From G963662655 sp963665015 (GTDB lineage: Bacteria; Cloacimonadota; Cloacimonadia; Cloacimonadales; JAIOQZ01), in the NCBI GenBank assembly GCA_963665015.2, contig CAXXSY010000004.1, positions 1,116,001 through 1,180,000 on the forward strand: DNA of 64,000 nucleotides. The letters are read 5' to 3'. Every line of letters begins with the position of its first letter. Within the stretch, counting starts at the first letter, position 1. The position numbers were made by a program, and so were the translations under genes. The notes under the pieces are model-generated. The model did no database searches, was not told where the DNA came from, and saw only the letters and a program-made list of their open reading frames with translations. Shown one piece after another: positions 51,801 to 59,257 of this stretch.

Positions 51801-52128
51801 ACATATATGTTCCATCAAATGCGGTGTCTTTTATATTCATATTGGGGATTTCGTAATAATCGACGTAATTTCCCTGCGCATCAAAGCGATACATGTAGTT
51901 ATGTCCCCAAAATCCGTTTACATGAAAATTGGAGCCGTCCCACTCCACGGCATTGATCGTCAAGGAGTAGGTATCCGACTCGGCATCGAAAACCATTAAT
52001 GGATCCCAAAGTGCTCTCGTAGTTCTATCTTGGGGATACTGGAATTCTTTCAAGGTTGTTGCGAAAAGGCAGGCATACAGAATCAGACTAATTACAAGCA
52101 ATATCATCTTCCTTATGCGTATTTTCAT
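48814..52128 (-). CDS. Large multidomain surface protein with T9SS sorting domain
   Basis: A 1104-residue exported protein. The signal is MKIRIRKMILLVISLILYAC. Residues about 40-285 form a beta-propeller-like region (FHVNGFWGHNYMYRFDAQGN, YGLAYDNDPHGPFLYAHSQ). Then come FN3-like modules (290-470), a MAM/cleaved-adhesin-like jellyroll (475-625, EDFSVSVPPFGWEIQGINYG), a carboxypeptidase-regulatory-like domain (636-712, GTIEGQVTLNGGDGQVEDVL), a second cleaved-adhesin-like domain (730-915) and a T9SS domain (NYPNPFNPTTTIKYS, KMLLLK). The gene is AT-richer than most neighbours. Its start overlaps the TrmB-type regulator gene by 41 bp on the same strand, so the two may be co-regulated. Likely adhesin or surface-bound binding protein. 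Confidence 0.82.
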   Translation of the reverse strand: MKIRIRKMILLVISLILYACLFATTLKEFQYPQDRTTRALWDPLMVFDAESDTYSLTINAVEWDGSNFHVNGFWGHNYMYRFDAQGNYVDYYEIPNMNIKDTAFDGTYMYGAYLSTVHCWNPSTGNAVQGNYIDVEGHTLRALAYDEVTDTFWSGNWGDDIINFNRDGEILSSYPWDGALYGLAYDNDPHGPFLYAHSQDPLCMVYKLDPANDLEVVDTFDSSTLGPLFCQAGGACVMNDWDSDHRSLAVVIMANPAYVAILDLGWNLPVTSPGELHDVSIVPDPNGLLEAEIFWTCPTVDFVGNELTDIDEVRIYNNNVLIYTDTEPVIGESNSYVDSSVLFPMNCTYRIVGYNDSGEGVPVEIMVRVGEDVPNYVENLNLEADPPGTLTGTLTWENPTSGLNGGILLSPILGYHIVRSDAVAFEVSGIVTEFVDDTVSEAGAYSYTVQPFNTWGNGGIASSDVVLISEAGLLVDEDFSVSVPPFGWEIQGINYGNWQQLDNNIAGGESPEVFFTSAIPLDGFTALTTMPLNTTGANSLHLEFKHAVDNYLGGYTVGVKTTSNGGLTWNDVVNYEIEDHIMPEEVVMDFTTPDVGSENCQVGFFFDGYIYWLYYWYIDDVLVSMNLMDPGTIEGQVTLNGGDGQVEDVLITAGNYSTNPDAEGYYSIEVPPFTYEVTATLADYADSTVSEVTILEGQATTNIDFALDALFYSPGNLDIEGYELTWDAAGTLNGTCTGFEEAQVGIFPPTDWMSLSPDGGTGWMAVPEGMAPIPGWIGPLEITSCPDGGVAQAYCTWSTGGATYNDQWIVSPKVTIQEGDVLDFWMILYVPDYSDHLELRLSTNSQNDVSDFDIVVDELDFDSEFSDDWENHIYLLSDYVEPGTQVYVAFREFLEDNSSYGNAIAIDNIKIGDSALTIDNDPGDAIANSSRNDKKGSTRAIRNPGDRALTGYNIYLDDELHGFTEELSWTFENADPSIEHLAGVESVYEDGISDRSVIRIGTYNGGASEDIVPFTTLSDNYPNPFNPTTTIKYSLSALDEVSITVYNIKGQKVKTLVDDKLEAGCHNITWNGDNDCGKKVSSGVYFYKMKTSSFSKTKKMLLLK

Positions 52129-52972
52129 GATACTTCTCCCTTTTATCTTTTTTTTGGATTAATTCTTTGATTGTCAACGCTTTATCCCAGTAGATGTCGA
52201 AAATCTGGATCATGGATTCGGCGAAATCGGTATGCTCGAACACCATCGTTGTGAAACTGAGAGACGAGTCCGCCTTGTTTCTCAATGCGAGTAGTACGGT
52301 TTGATTGTCATAGACGAACATCTTGAACGGGAGACTGTGGGAAACTTTTATGTTCTCGCCTGTCTTCTCGTACATATCCATTTTACTGATGAATTCCTCG
52401 ATGTTATCCGTCTCAACTTCGAATATGGAACGGTAATGCACGCCACGTTCGATATTGTATTTCTCCGGTTTTCTGATGTTGCCTTCCCGCGGTATTTCAT
52501 TGATGCTGTGATTGCCATTATTGAGAAGGTAGGGAGGCTTGTTGAATGCACATTTGTGCTCTTTGACACCCAATTCAAGATCATTGATACGGGCGGCAAT
52601 GCTGTTTTTCGAATTCAGCACATGCAGAAACTCGATGGGATTGTTGTTCGCGGAACAATCGGTGAAAAGACTCGATAGCTCGGTCCCGATCCCCTTGATG
52701 ATATTCTTTTTGCTATCAAGTTCCTTCTCAAAGCTTGCCAGTACCTGCTGTGGATTGACCGGACAGTACTTCTTCACCGTTCCACGAATAACCGTACACA
52801 CACCCTTTGATTGCAGCCCGGCCAGCACCGGGTAAATCTGTGTCCGGTTTACGCCGGTCAACTGCGAAAGTTCGGTGGCGGTTAAGGTGCCGTTTCTCAA
52901 TAAATTAACATATATTGAGGCTTCGGGCTGAGTGAGCCCTATCTGTTCGAGAGCCTTTGTGATATCGCTCAT
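52088..52972 (-). CDS. TrmB-family transcriptional regulator
   Basis: A 294-residue protein. Residues 1-75 form a winged helix of TrmB type (ALEQIGLTQPEASIYVNLLR, LSQLTGVNRTQIYPVLAGLQ). A coiled coil follows (about 85-115), then a C-terminal region (150-275) like TrmB-associated effector or PLD-like domains. TrmB proteins are best known as archaeal sugar regulators, with scattered bacterial members. The ATG at 52972 has AGGAG five bases upstream; ATG 52990 is less likely. It overlaps the start of the 1104-residue protein and follows a tiny ORF, so it may regulate this cell-surface locus. Confidence 0.83.
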   Translation of the reverse strand: MSDITKALEQIGLTQPEASIYVNLLRNGTLTATELSQLTGVNRTQIYPVLAGLQSKGVCTVIRGTVKKYCPVNPQQVLASFEKELDSKKNIIKGIGTELSSLFTDCSANNNPIEFLHVLNSKNSIAARINDLELGVKEHKCAFNKPPYLLNNGNHSINEIPREGNIRKPEKYNIERGVHYRSIFEVETDNIEEFISKMDMYEKTGENIKVSHSLPFKMFVYDNQTVLLALRNKADSSLSFTTMVFEHTDFAESMIQIFDIYWDKALTIKELIQKKDKREKYHENTHKEDDIACN

Positions 52973-52986
52973 GGCGTCTCCTGTAT

Positions 52987-53160
52987 TCATAATTTTAACA
53001 ACATAATTTCTTTGTCACGATCGAGACAACAAAAATCCACGGTTGATTCGGCGTCAAGTTTTTTATCGCCGTCAGCCGGTGGGATTTTGAAAATAAATCC
53101 GGAATACGCATTGTAAGCGCTGTTGCTTGCTGTGCTTTTATTGGCATCGATTCTCTTCAT
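52987..53160 (-). CDS. Putative 57-residue peptide
   Basis: A short ORF from ATG 53160, preceded by GGGGGAAACATC; it ends with M-L-L-K-L and its TGA overlaps the first ATG of the regulator frame (ATGA). It is hydrophilic, without a signal peptide or membrane helix, and has an adjacent Cys pair (VDFCCLDRD). A longer version to 53253 lacks an RBS. Coding status rests only on the start context and the coupling to the regulator gene. No family recognised. Confidence 0.4.
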   Translation of the reverse strand: MKRIDANKSTASNSAYNAYSGFIFKIPPADGDKKLDAESTVDFCCLDRDKEIMLLKL

Positions 53161-53360
53161 GATGTTTCCCCCATTATCGGTAGGGCTGTCTTTTTGCTCT
53201 GTCGTCGGTGGGTGCTTCTTGCTACAGGTCGATGAGAGACGGGCGGAATCCACGTTTGAAAATCTCGCAGGAATTTCTTGACACGACTGAACACTTGATT
53301 TGATTGATACGATACGCTAAATATCTATGTGCCATAAAATAAGACGTTCTGGAGGAACAA

Positions 53361-53738
53361 ATGGTCAAGAAGGGTTACTTTTATACGGAATCCCATGAGT
53401 GGGTGAAAAAAGAGGGCAAGAATGCCGTGATCGGTATCACCGATTTCGCGCAGCACGAGCTTGGAGATATCGTTTTTGTCGAGCTTCCGGAAGTCGAGGA
53501 CGAAGTGGAAGCCGGAGAGCCTTTCGGTTCCGTTGAAGCCGTGAAAGCGGTCGAAGACATCCTTTGCCCCGTTTCGGGCGAGATCATCGCCGTGAACGAA
53601 GCGCTGGAAGACGAGCCTGAATTGATCAACAAATCCGCATTCGACAAGGGCTGGATCATCAAGGTGAGGATGTCCGATCCCGACGAACTCGAAGAGCTGA
53701 TGGACGCGGAAGCCTATCAGGAGATGATTGAGGAATAA
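53361..53738 (+). CDS. gcvH: Glycine cleavage system H protein
   Basis: A 125-residue lipoyl carrier of the glycine cleavage complex. FYTESHEWVKKEGKNAVIGI at the N-terminus; the lipoylated Lys is in GSVEAVKAVEDIL (about residue 63); PELINKSAFDKGWIIKV near the end. Length is normal. GGAGG precedes the ATG. The stop overlaps the gmk start (TAATG). The other subunits (P, T, L) are not in the window; H protein alone can also serve as a lipoyl relay. Confidence 0.94.
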   Translation: MVKKGYFYTESHEWVKKEGKNAVIGITDFAQHELGDIVFVELPEVEDEVEAGEPFGSVEAVKAVEDILCPVSGEIIAVNEALEDEPELINKSAFDKGWIIKVRMSDPDELEELMDAEAYQEMIEE

Positions 53739-54388
53739 TGCCCGAGTATCCCCGCGGCAGCTTTCTCATTATTCTCATCGCGCCCTCGGGCGGCGGCAAA
53801 TCGACGGTTCTGCGTCAGGTGATGCAGCGCCGCGACGAAGACGCGATCCCGATCGTCTATTCGATCTCCTACACCACAAGGCAACCGCGTGGTAAGGAAG
53901 AGAACGGCGTCGATTACTTCTTTGTCGGTCGTGATGAGTACGACAGGCTGCTTGCGGAAAAACGTTTTCTCGAACACGCGGAGGTGCACGGCAACATGTA
54001 CGGCACCTCGCGCGATTATGTGACCGGCCAGCTCGTGGAAGGTCGCCACGTCATTCTGGATATCGACGTGCAGGGCGCCCTTGCCGTGATGCGAAGCGGA
54101 TTGCCGATGGTCACCATCTTCATGATCCCGCCGGACCTGGCGACGTTGAAAGACAGGCTCGAGAAGCGCGGAACCGATTCGAAAGAAACGATCGGGCTGC
54201 GGCTGGAGAACGCGAAAATGGAAATGGAGCACCTGAATCACTTCGATTATCTGGTGGTTAACGACGACCTGGAGAAGGCGATCACGGAAGTGGAATCGAT
54301 CATCCGGTCGGAAGAGTGCCGCGTGAGCCGGTATCGAAGCATTGAAAAGATTTTCTATGGAGGTACGGATGATCAATCCGAAAGTTGA
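53738..54388 (+). CDS. gmk: Guanylate kinase
   Basis: A 216-residue enzyme making GDP from GMP and ATP. P-loop IAPSGGGKSTVL (about residues 14-25), GMP-binding YSISYTTRQPRGKEENGVDY, HAEVHGNMYGTSRDYV, and the lid and DIDVQGA motif are all present. One-base overlap with gcvH and 20-bp overlap with the rpoZ-like gene indicate a translation-coupled operon; gmk-rpoZ adjacency is common in bacteria. Confidence 0.95.
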   Translation: MPEYPRGSFLIILIAPSGGGKSTVLRQVMQRRDEDAIPIVYSISYTTRQPRGKEENGVDYFFVGRDEYDRLLAEKRFLEHAEVHGNMYGTSRDYVTGQLVEGRHVILDIDVQGALAVMRSGLPMVTIFMIPPDLATLKDRLEKRGTDSKETIGLRLENAKMEMEHLNHFDYLVVNDDLEKAITEVESIIRSEECRVSRYRSIEKIFYGGTDDQSES

Positions 54389-54593
54389 CACATTTCTCGA
54401 AAGACATAATATGAACTACCTGTTCCTGCAGCTTGCCAATCTGGAGGTACGCCGCCTGAGCGATCTGCCTTCCACGATCAAGGACAAATTCGACCGTAAG
54501 CTTACCGTGACCGCGCTGGATCACGTTGCGGAAAACGAGATTCCCGATTACATCGCGGACGAGCCCATCGATCTGGACTTCGAACAGGAATAG
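54369..54593 (+). CDS. rpoZ: RNA polymerase omega subunit-like protein
   Basis: A 74-residue acidic protein: MINPKVDTFLERHNMNYLFL, then VRRLSDLPSTIKDKFDRKLT and an acidic tail (YIADEPIDLDFEQE). Omega subunits are short, begin with a similar helix and are often placed after gmk, which is the case here. The similarity is modest, so the call depends partly on position. The ATG at 54369 is used because GGAGGT ends four bases before it; the starts at 54342 and 54357 are not supported. Confidence 0.65.
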   Translation: MINPKVDTFLERHNMNYLFLQLANLEVRRLSDLPSTIKDKFDRKLTVTALDHVAENEIPDYIADEPIDLDFEQE

Positions 54594-54605
54594 CACCTCG
54601 CCATC

Positions 54606-55286
54606 ATGATACGGAAATCGATCCGGAACTACCTGGACTACCTCAAGGTTTCGGGTATCGACGAAGTATTTATCGATAAAAGCATCTTCGAGCAGGCTCT
54701 GGATCAGAGCACGTCAACTCTCACGGGCGATCCGGGCGAGCTGCTGAAGCGGTTCGAAGCGGAGAACCGCGACTGCCGAAAGTGCGTGCTGTGCGAGCAG
54801 CGCAACAAATTCGTCTATGGCGGAGGGAATCCGCGTGCGAAGATGATGCTCATCGGTGAGGGCCCGGGCGGGAACGAAGACCGCATTGGCAAGCCGTTCG
54901 TCGGAGCCGCCGGGCAACTGCTGGACAAGATGCTGACCGCGATCAACATCAAGCGCGAAGAGATTTACATCGGCAACATGGTCAAGTGTCGTCCGCCAGG
55001 AAACCGCGATCCCAACCCGGAAGAGGTGGCGGCGTGCCGTCCGCTTCTGGATCAGCAGATCGACATCATCAAACCTCAGATCATCGTGCTGCTCGGACGC
55101 GTGGCGGCGCAGGCGCTCCTCGAAACCAGGGCCAGTCTCGGTTCGATGCGCGCCGGCGAACACGAGTATCGAGGCATCCGTACATTCGCCACTTATCACC
55201 CCGCCGCGTTGCTTCGCAATCCCGGACTGAAGAAGGCCGCATGGATCGACCTCCAGCGTATCCGGGACGTCTATAACACTTTGTAA
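54606..55286 (+). CDS. Uracil-DNA glycosylase, family 4 (iron-sulfur)
   Basis: A 226-residue DNA repair enzyme. NRDCRKCVLCEQR provides two Fe-S cysteines and VKCRPPGNRDPNPEEVAACR the others. Catalytic-site motifs are LIGEGPGGNEDRIGKPFVG and ATYHPAALLRNP. It removes uracil from DNA; thermophile and many mesophile family 4 members have the same 4Fe-4S cluster. The gene lies between the rpoZ-like gene and dnaB with short spacers, so it is in the same transcript. Confidence 0.93.
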   Translation: MIRKSIRNYLDYLKVSGIDEVFIDKSIFEQALDQSTSTLTGDPGELLKRFEAENRDCRKCVLCEQRNKFVYGGGNPRAKMMLIGEGPGGNEDRIGKPFVGAAGQLLDKMLTAINIKREEIYIGNMVKCRPPGNRDPNPEEVAACRPLLDQQIDIIKPQIIVLLGRVAAQALLETRASLGSMRAGEHEYRGIRTFATYHPAALLRNPGLKKAAWIDLQRIRDVYNTL

Positions 55287-55300
55287 TATCAGGAGTCGTC

Positions 55301-56671
55301 ATGCCCGAAAGAGTGGAACGCACCCTCCCTAAGGACCTCAACGCCGAAGCTGCCGTGCTTTCCGCTATGCTGATCGATCCATCCGCCGTTGCCAAGGCGA
55401 TCGAGAAGCTGGGTGAAGAGCATTTTTACCACTCGCCGCACAAATATATCTTCCGCGCTATCAGCGAACTGTTCGAGGAAAACACCGAGATCGACGTCAT
55501 CACGCTGATGAACCGGCTGGAGCGAACCGAGGTCAAGACCCGCAAGGGTACCGAGACCGCGAATCTGCTAGAAAAAGCCGGCGGAAAGCAGTACATCATC
55601 GAACTGTCCGACGTGGTACTCAGCGGCGCGAACATCGAATACCACGCCAACATCGTGCTGGACAAAGCGCTTCTTCGGATGCTGATCCAGAAGAGCACCG
55701 AGATCATCGAAAGCTCCTACAGCCAGGACATGCCGATCGATGACATCATCGACGGCGCGGAGCAGGCGATCTTCAGCATCGCCGAGCGCTCCAACCTGAA
55801 GTCGTTCATCAAGGTCACCGACATCATTCCCGAGACGCTCCAGAACATCGAAGACGTGGCAGCGAACAAGACCAACGTACTCGGCGTGCCCACCGGATTC
55901 TACGACCTCGACGCCAAGACGGGCGGCTTCCGCAAGGGGCAGTTCATCGTCCTTGCGGCTCGACCGGCGATGGGAAAGACCGCGCTCGCGCTCAATGTCG
56001 CTTTCAATGCGGCGGTGCATCACAACCTCAAGGTCGCGATCTTCACCATGGAGATGGCGTGCGAGGAAATCCTCATGCGTATGCTCTCCTCGAACTCCGA
56101 GGTCAGCATGGACAACATGCTCAAGGGCTTCGGCATGACCCAGGACAAGCTGCGCGAGATCACGCGCGTTGCCGACGCGTTTCACACCAAGGACATCTAC
56201 ATCGACGACACCGGCACCAACACCGCGCTCGATATCCGCGCCAAGTCCAGGCGCCTGAAGGCCGAACTGGGCGGTCTCGATCTGATCATCATCGACTACC
56301 TGCAATTGATGTCGTCCAAGCGAAACCGCGACAACCGGCAACAGGAAATTTCGGAGATATCCCGCGCGCTCAAGGTCCTCGCCAAGGAACTGGGGCTTCC
56401 CGTCATCGCGCTATCGCAGCTCAACCGTGGGCTGGAAAACCGCGACGACAAGAGGCCGCGACTCGCCGATCTGCGTGAGTCGGGCGCCATCGAGCAGGAC
56501 GCCGATATCGTGATGTTCATCTACCGCGACGAGTATTACAACAAGGAATCGGAGGAGTTGGGCATCGCGGAAGTCATCATCGGCAAGAACCGCCACGGCG
56601 CCGTGGGAACCGTCAAGCTCGAATTCATCGGCGAAATCACCTGCTTCCGCAACTACGATCCACTCCGATGA
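55301..56671 (+). CDS. dnaB: Replicative DNA helicase
   Basis: A 456-residue hexameric helicase. N-terminal domain (about 10-110, KDLNAEAAVLSAMLIDPSA), linker, and RecA-like C-terminal domain with Walker A ARPAMGKTALALN, Walker B LDLIIIDYLQLMSS, and LSQLNRGLENRDDKRPRLAD followed by ESGAIEQDADIVMFIYR. No intein. The start of the mlaE-like gene overlaps its stop by 4 bp. Confidence 0.96.
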   Translation: MPERVERTLPKDLNAEAAVLSAMLIDPSAVAKAIEKLGEEHFYHSPHKYIFRAISELFEENTEIDVITLMNRLERTEVKTRKGTETANLLEKAGGKQYIIELSDVVLSGANIEYHANIVLDKALLRMLIQKSTEIIESSYSQDMPIDDIIDGAEQAIFSIAERSNLKSFIKVTDIIPETLQNIEDVAANKTNVLGVPTGFYDLDAKTGGFRKGQFIVLAARPAMGKTALALNVAFNAAVHHNLKVAIFTMEMACEEILMRMLSSNSEVSMDNMLKGFGMTQDKLREITRVADAFHTKDIYIDDTGTNTALDIRAKSRRLKAELGGLDLIIIDYLQLMSSKRNRDNRQQEISEISRALKVLAKELGLPVIALSQLNRGLENRDDKRPRLADLRESGAIEQDADIVMFIYRDEYYNKESEELGIAEVIIGKNRHGAVGTVKLEFIGEITCFRNYDPLR

Positions 56672-57417
56672 TCCTCACCTTTTTCGGCTGTATCGGCGCG
56701 TTCATGCTTTTCCTCGAATCGCTGATCGTCCACATCCCGAGATTGCCCAAACGCTGGTATCAGGTCACCACTCAGATCAAGCGCATGGGCTTCGATTCTA
56801 TCTTGCTCATCACCGTGACATCCGGGTTTACCGGCATGGTCACCGCCGTGCAGGCGACCTACCAGACCAGTGGGTATATCCCGACCGAGTTGATCGGCGT
56901 GATGATCGGCAAATCGATGATGATCGAGCTGGCGCCGGTGCTGACCGCGCTGGTCCTCGCCGGACGCGTGGGGGCTTCCATCGCGGCGGAGATCGGCACC
57001 ATGAGGGTCAGCGAGCAGCTCGACGCGCTGGAAACGCTCGCCGTCGATCCGGTCGATTTCCTCTATCTTCCGCGCGTGGTGGCCGGCATCGTCGTGCTGC
57101 CCATGCTTACGATCTATTCGAATTTTGTGGGAATCTTCTCCGGCTACCTGGTGGCGCGATTCCGTCACGGGGTCGGCTACTTCGAGTTTTTCAACAACAT
57201 GCGCCGGATGTTCGATTCCTCCGACCTCTGGGGCGGACTGGTCAAAGCGCTGGTGTTTGGCTTCATCATCACTGCGATCGGGTGCTTTATCGGCTCCAGA
57301 ACCGAAAACGGCGCCGAGGGCGTGGGCAGGGCATCGACGCTCACGGTTGTCTATACCTCGATCTTCATCTTGCTCATGGACTTCATTGTCGCGTCCATGC
57401 TGTTCGGAGGAATGTAA
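56668..57417 (+). CDS. mlaE: MlaE-family ABC transporter permease
   Basis: A 249-residue inner-membrane protein of the Mla (phospholipid trafficking) permease family. TVTSGFTGMVTAVQATYQTS, MIELAPVLTALVLAGRVGAS, AAEIGTMRVSEQLDALETLA and DPVDFLYLPRVVAGIVVLPM are hallmark segments. Such permeases pair with MlaF ATPase and MlaD substrate-binding protein to maintain outer-membrane lipid asymmetry; those genes are not adjacent here. It is followed directly by a repeat cluster that may have separated it from its partners. Confidence 0.92.
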   Translation: MILTFFGCIGAFMLFLESLIVHIPRLPKRWYQVTTQIKRMGFDSILLITVTSGFTGMVTAVQATYQTSGYIPTELIGVMIGKSMMIELAPVLTALVLAGRVGASIAAEIGTMRVSEQLDALETLAVDPVDFLYLPRVVAGIVVLPMLTIYSNFVGIFSGYLVARFRHGVGYFEFFNNMRRMFDSSDLWGGLVKALVFGFIITAIGCFIGSRTENGAEGVGRASTLTVVYTSIFILLMDFIVASMLFGGM

Positions 57418-57760
57418 TGTATAAAAACCTGGGTACGCAGAGCTCCGGCTCTGCATTCTCTCATTCTCTCGTAGCGCTCGACCTCCGGGCGAGCCTCCCC
57501 ATTTCGGGCAGATACGGAGGCCTGCCCCTACTGAACCGCCAAGCTCCAGCTTGGCATTCTCTTGATGGAGGTTTGTCCATGAAAGATGCGGACGGGGACG
57601 TCCGCGTTCCATGGGGGAAGGGCAGATACGGAGGTCTGCCCCTACTGGACCGCCAAGCTCCAGCTTGGCATTCTCTTGATAGATGTTTGTCCATGAAAGA
57701 TGCGGACGGGGACGTCCGCGTTCCATGGGGGAAGGGCAGACACAGAGGCCTGCCCCTACA
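57418..57760. repeat. Dense cluster of family A, B and C hairpin modules, partly in tandem
   Basis: In order: family A at 57432-57456 (arm AGAGC/GCTCT, reverse), B at 57471-57500, C at 57506-57527 (GGGCAG/CTGCCC), A at 57533-57557 (CAAGC/GCTTG, reverse), A at 57585-57610 (GGACG/CGTCC), C at 57620-57641, A at 57647-57672 (CAAGC), A at 57699-57724 (GGACG), C at 57734-57756. The block C-A-A is tandemly repeated with a 114-bp period (57506, 57620, 57734). The array runs into the N-terminal region of the following lipoprotein gene. Confidence 0.8.
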
Positions 57761-58781
57761 GAAAGGATGGATCACGCTGTTTCTGATCGCAATCATGATT
57801 TTGGTGGCATCCTGCAAGAACGAATCGCAAGAGCAGCAGCAGGTGACCGAGCTAAAAATCCTTGCCACGAGAAAGTACGTCGAGACGCTCGGAGAACTGA
57901 CCCGCGCCGAATTCGAGAAGAAGCACAAATGCACGGTCCGATTTCGCGTCACCGAAAACGCCGGCTCGATCCTGGACACGCTTCGGAACGAAAAGGATCG
58001 ACCGAAGGCGGATATCGTCGTTGGGCTGGGTAACGTGTATCGCGAGATGATCCTCGCCGACAGCGTGCTGACACCCTTCGTCCCGGTGCGCGAATCTGCG
58101 GTGCCGGTCAAGCATCGGATCGATAAAGAGGGATATCTCACGCCCTATCAATACGCCTACGTGGGATTTATATACGATACAATGACGACACCGAATCCGC
58201 CGAAGACTTTCGGGCAGATCACCGACCACGACTGGAAAGATTCGTTTATCCTGCCCGATCCGTTCTGTACCAACGTCGGCAAGGGTTTCTATCGCCTGAC
58301 CGCCGCGTTCGGCAACGTTTACGGATTCCCGAAAATCTGGCGCAGCATGAAGCCGAACGTGAAGATGCTGACCGACACGGAGGAGGAGGCGTACAATCGT
58401 TTTATGGCGGGAGAGGCGCGGATCGCGATGGTCGAACTGACACGGTTCGCGAAGCTCTATGCGGATGGTGACACGGGCCGCTACAAACTTTTTTCACTAC
58501 AGGAAGGGAATTATCAAATCTATGAATGCGCTGGAGTGGTAAAGGGTGCTTCTCATCCCGATCTGGCGAAGCGCTATATCGAGTTCATGATGTCGAAGTC
58601 GTTTCAGGAGCGGATTCCTACGCATTCTTGGAACTTCCCGATTCACGAAAAGGTCGATCTGCCCGAGTCGTTCAAGGTTGTCGAAGTACCTGTGAAGGAA
58701 TTTTCCGGCAAATGGGGAAGCGATCCCAACATGACCGAGGAGTACCTGCGCCGCAAGTGGGAGAAAGAGTGGCGGGATTGA
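57693..58781 (+). CDS. Extracellular solute-binding lipoprotein (thiamine/iron type), start uncertain
   Basis: A periplasmic binding protein of the thiamine/Fe(III)/spermidine cluster: LKILATRKYVETLGELTRAE, ADIVVGLGNVY, YQYAYVGFIYDTM, FILPDPFCTNVGKGFYRL, AGEARIAMVELTRFAK. A lipobox, ILVASC, follows the hydrophobic stretch ITLFLIAIM. No ATG lies at the normal distance before this signal peptide. The nearest in-frame ATG (57693) is inside a family A hairpin repeat and would add the repeat-encoded segment MKDADGDVRVPWGKGRHRGL. Either the repeat array replaced the native start, or a non-ATG codon near 57766-57775 after AAAGGA is used. No ABC permease or ATPase gene is adjacent. Confidence 0.75.
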   Translation: MKDADGDVRVPWGKGRHRGLPLQKGWITLFLIAIMILVASCKNESQEQQQVTELKILATRKYVETLGELTRAEFEKKHKCTVRFRVTENAGSILDTLRNEKDRPKADIVVGLGNVYREMILADSVLTPFVPVRESAVPVKHRIDKEGYLTPYQYAYVGFIYDTMTTPNPPKTFGQITDHDWKDSFILPDPFCTNVGKGFYRLTAAFGNVYGFPKIWRSMKPNVKMLTDTEEEAYNRFMAGEARIAMVELTRFAKLYADGDTGRYKLFSLQEGNYQIYECAGVVKGASHPDLAKRYIEFMMSKSFQERIPTHSWNFPIHEKVDLPESFKVVEVPVKEFSGKWGSDPNMTEEYLRRKWEKEWRD

Positions 58782-59248
58782 GCCCGAGCTTCCACGTGGT
58801 GCTGTTCCGGCCCGAGATTCCATCCAACACGGGCAACATCGGCAGGTTGTGCCTGGGCATGAACGCGCGGCTTCACATCGTCAAGCCCATGCGCTTTCTG
58901 ATAACCGACAAGTACCTCAAACGGGCGGGGCTCGACTACTGGAAAGAGCTGAATCCGGTGCTCCACGATTCGTTCGAGGAGTGTATTGCGCAATTTCCAG
59001 TTGACAGAATTTTCCTGTGTTCAACAAAATCAAAAACAGCTTACACCGCCTTCGACTACCGTCAGGGTGACGTATTCGTGTTCGGTCCGGAGACATCCGG
59101 GTTGCCGGAAGAACTGCTGGATGCGCATCGGGAGCGAACCATTCGCATTCCGATGACAGATTCCATCCGTTCCATCAATTTATCCAACAGTGTTGCCGTC
59201 GTGTTGTACGAAGCCTGGCATCAGACCGGTTTCGTCGGCGGCAAATAA
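58769..59248 (+). CDS. trmL: tRNA (cytidine/uridine-2'-O)-methyltransferase, TrmL-like
   Basis: A 159-residue SPOUT knot enzyme methylating the wobble ribose of tRNA-Leu. HVVLFRPEIPSNTGNIGRLC is the family-typical start, then GPETSGLPEELLDAH and IRIPMTDSIRSINLSNSVAV are the SAM-binding knot. GTG 58769 is chosen because GGGAG lies five bases upstream and it gives the normal TrmL length; TTG 58778 is the alternative. The start overlaps the preceding gene by 13 bp. Confidence 0.88.
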   Translation: MAGLSPSFHVVLFRPEIPSNTGNIGRLCLGMNARLHIVKPMRFLITDKYLKRAGLDYWKELNPVLHDSFEECIAQFPVDRIFLCSTKSKTAYTAFDYRQGDVFVFGPETSGLPEELLDAHRERTIRIPMTDSIRSINLSNSVAVVLYEAWHQTGFVGGK

Positions 59249-59257
59249 GGAGGAAGC

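Noticed and set aside
53278..53306. TTGACA 17 bp before TGATTG, upstream of gcvH, as a promoter
   Set aside because: The -10 match is too poor to call.
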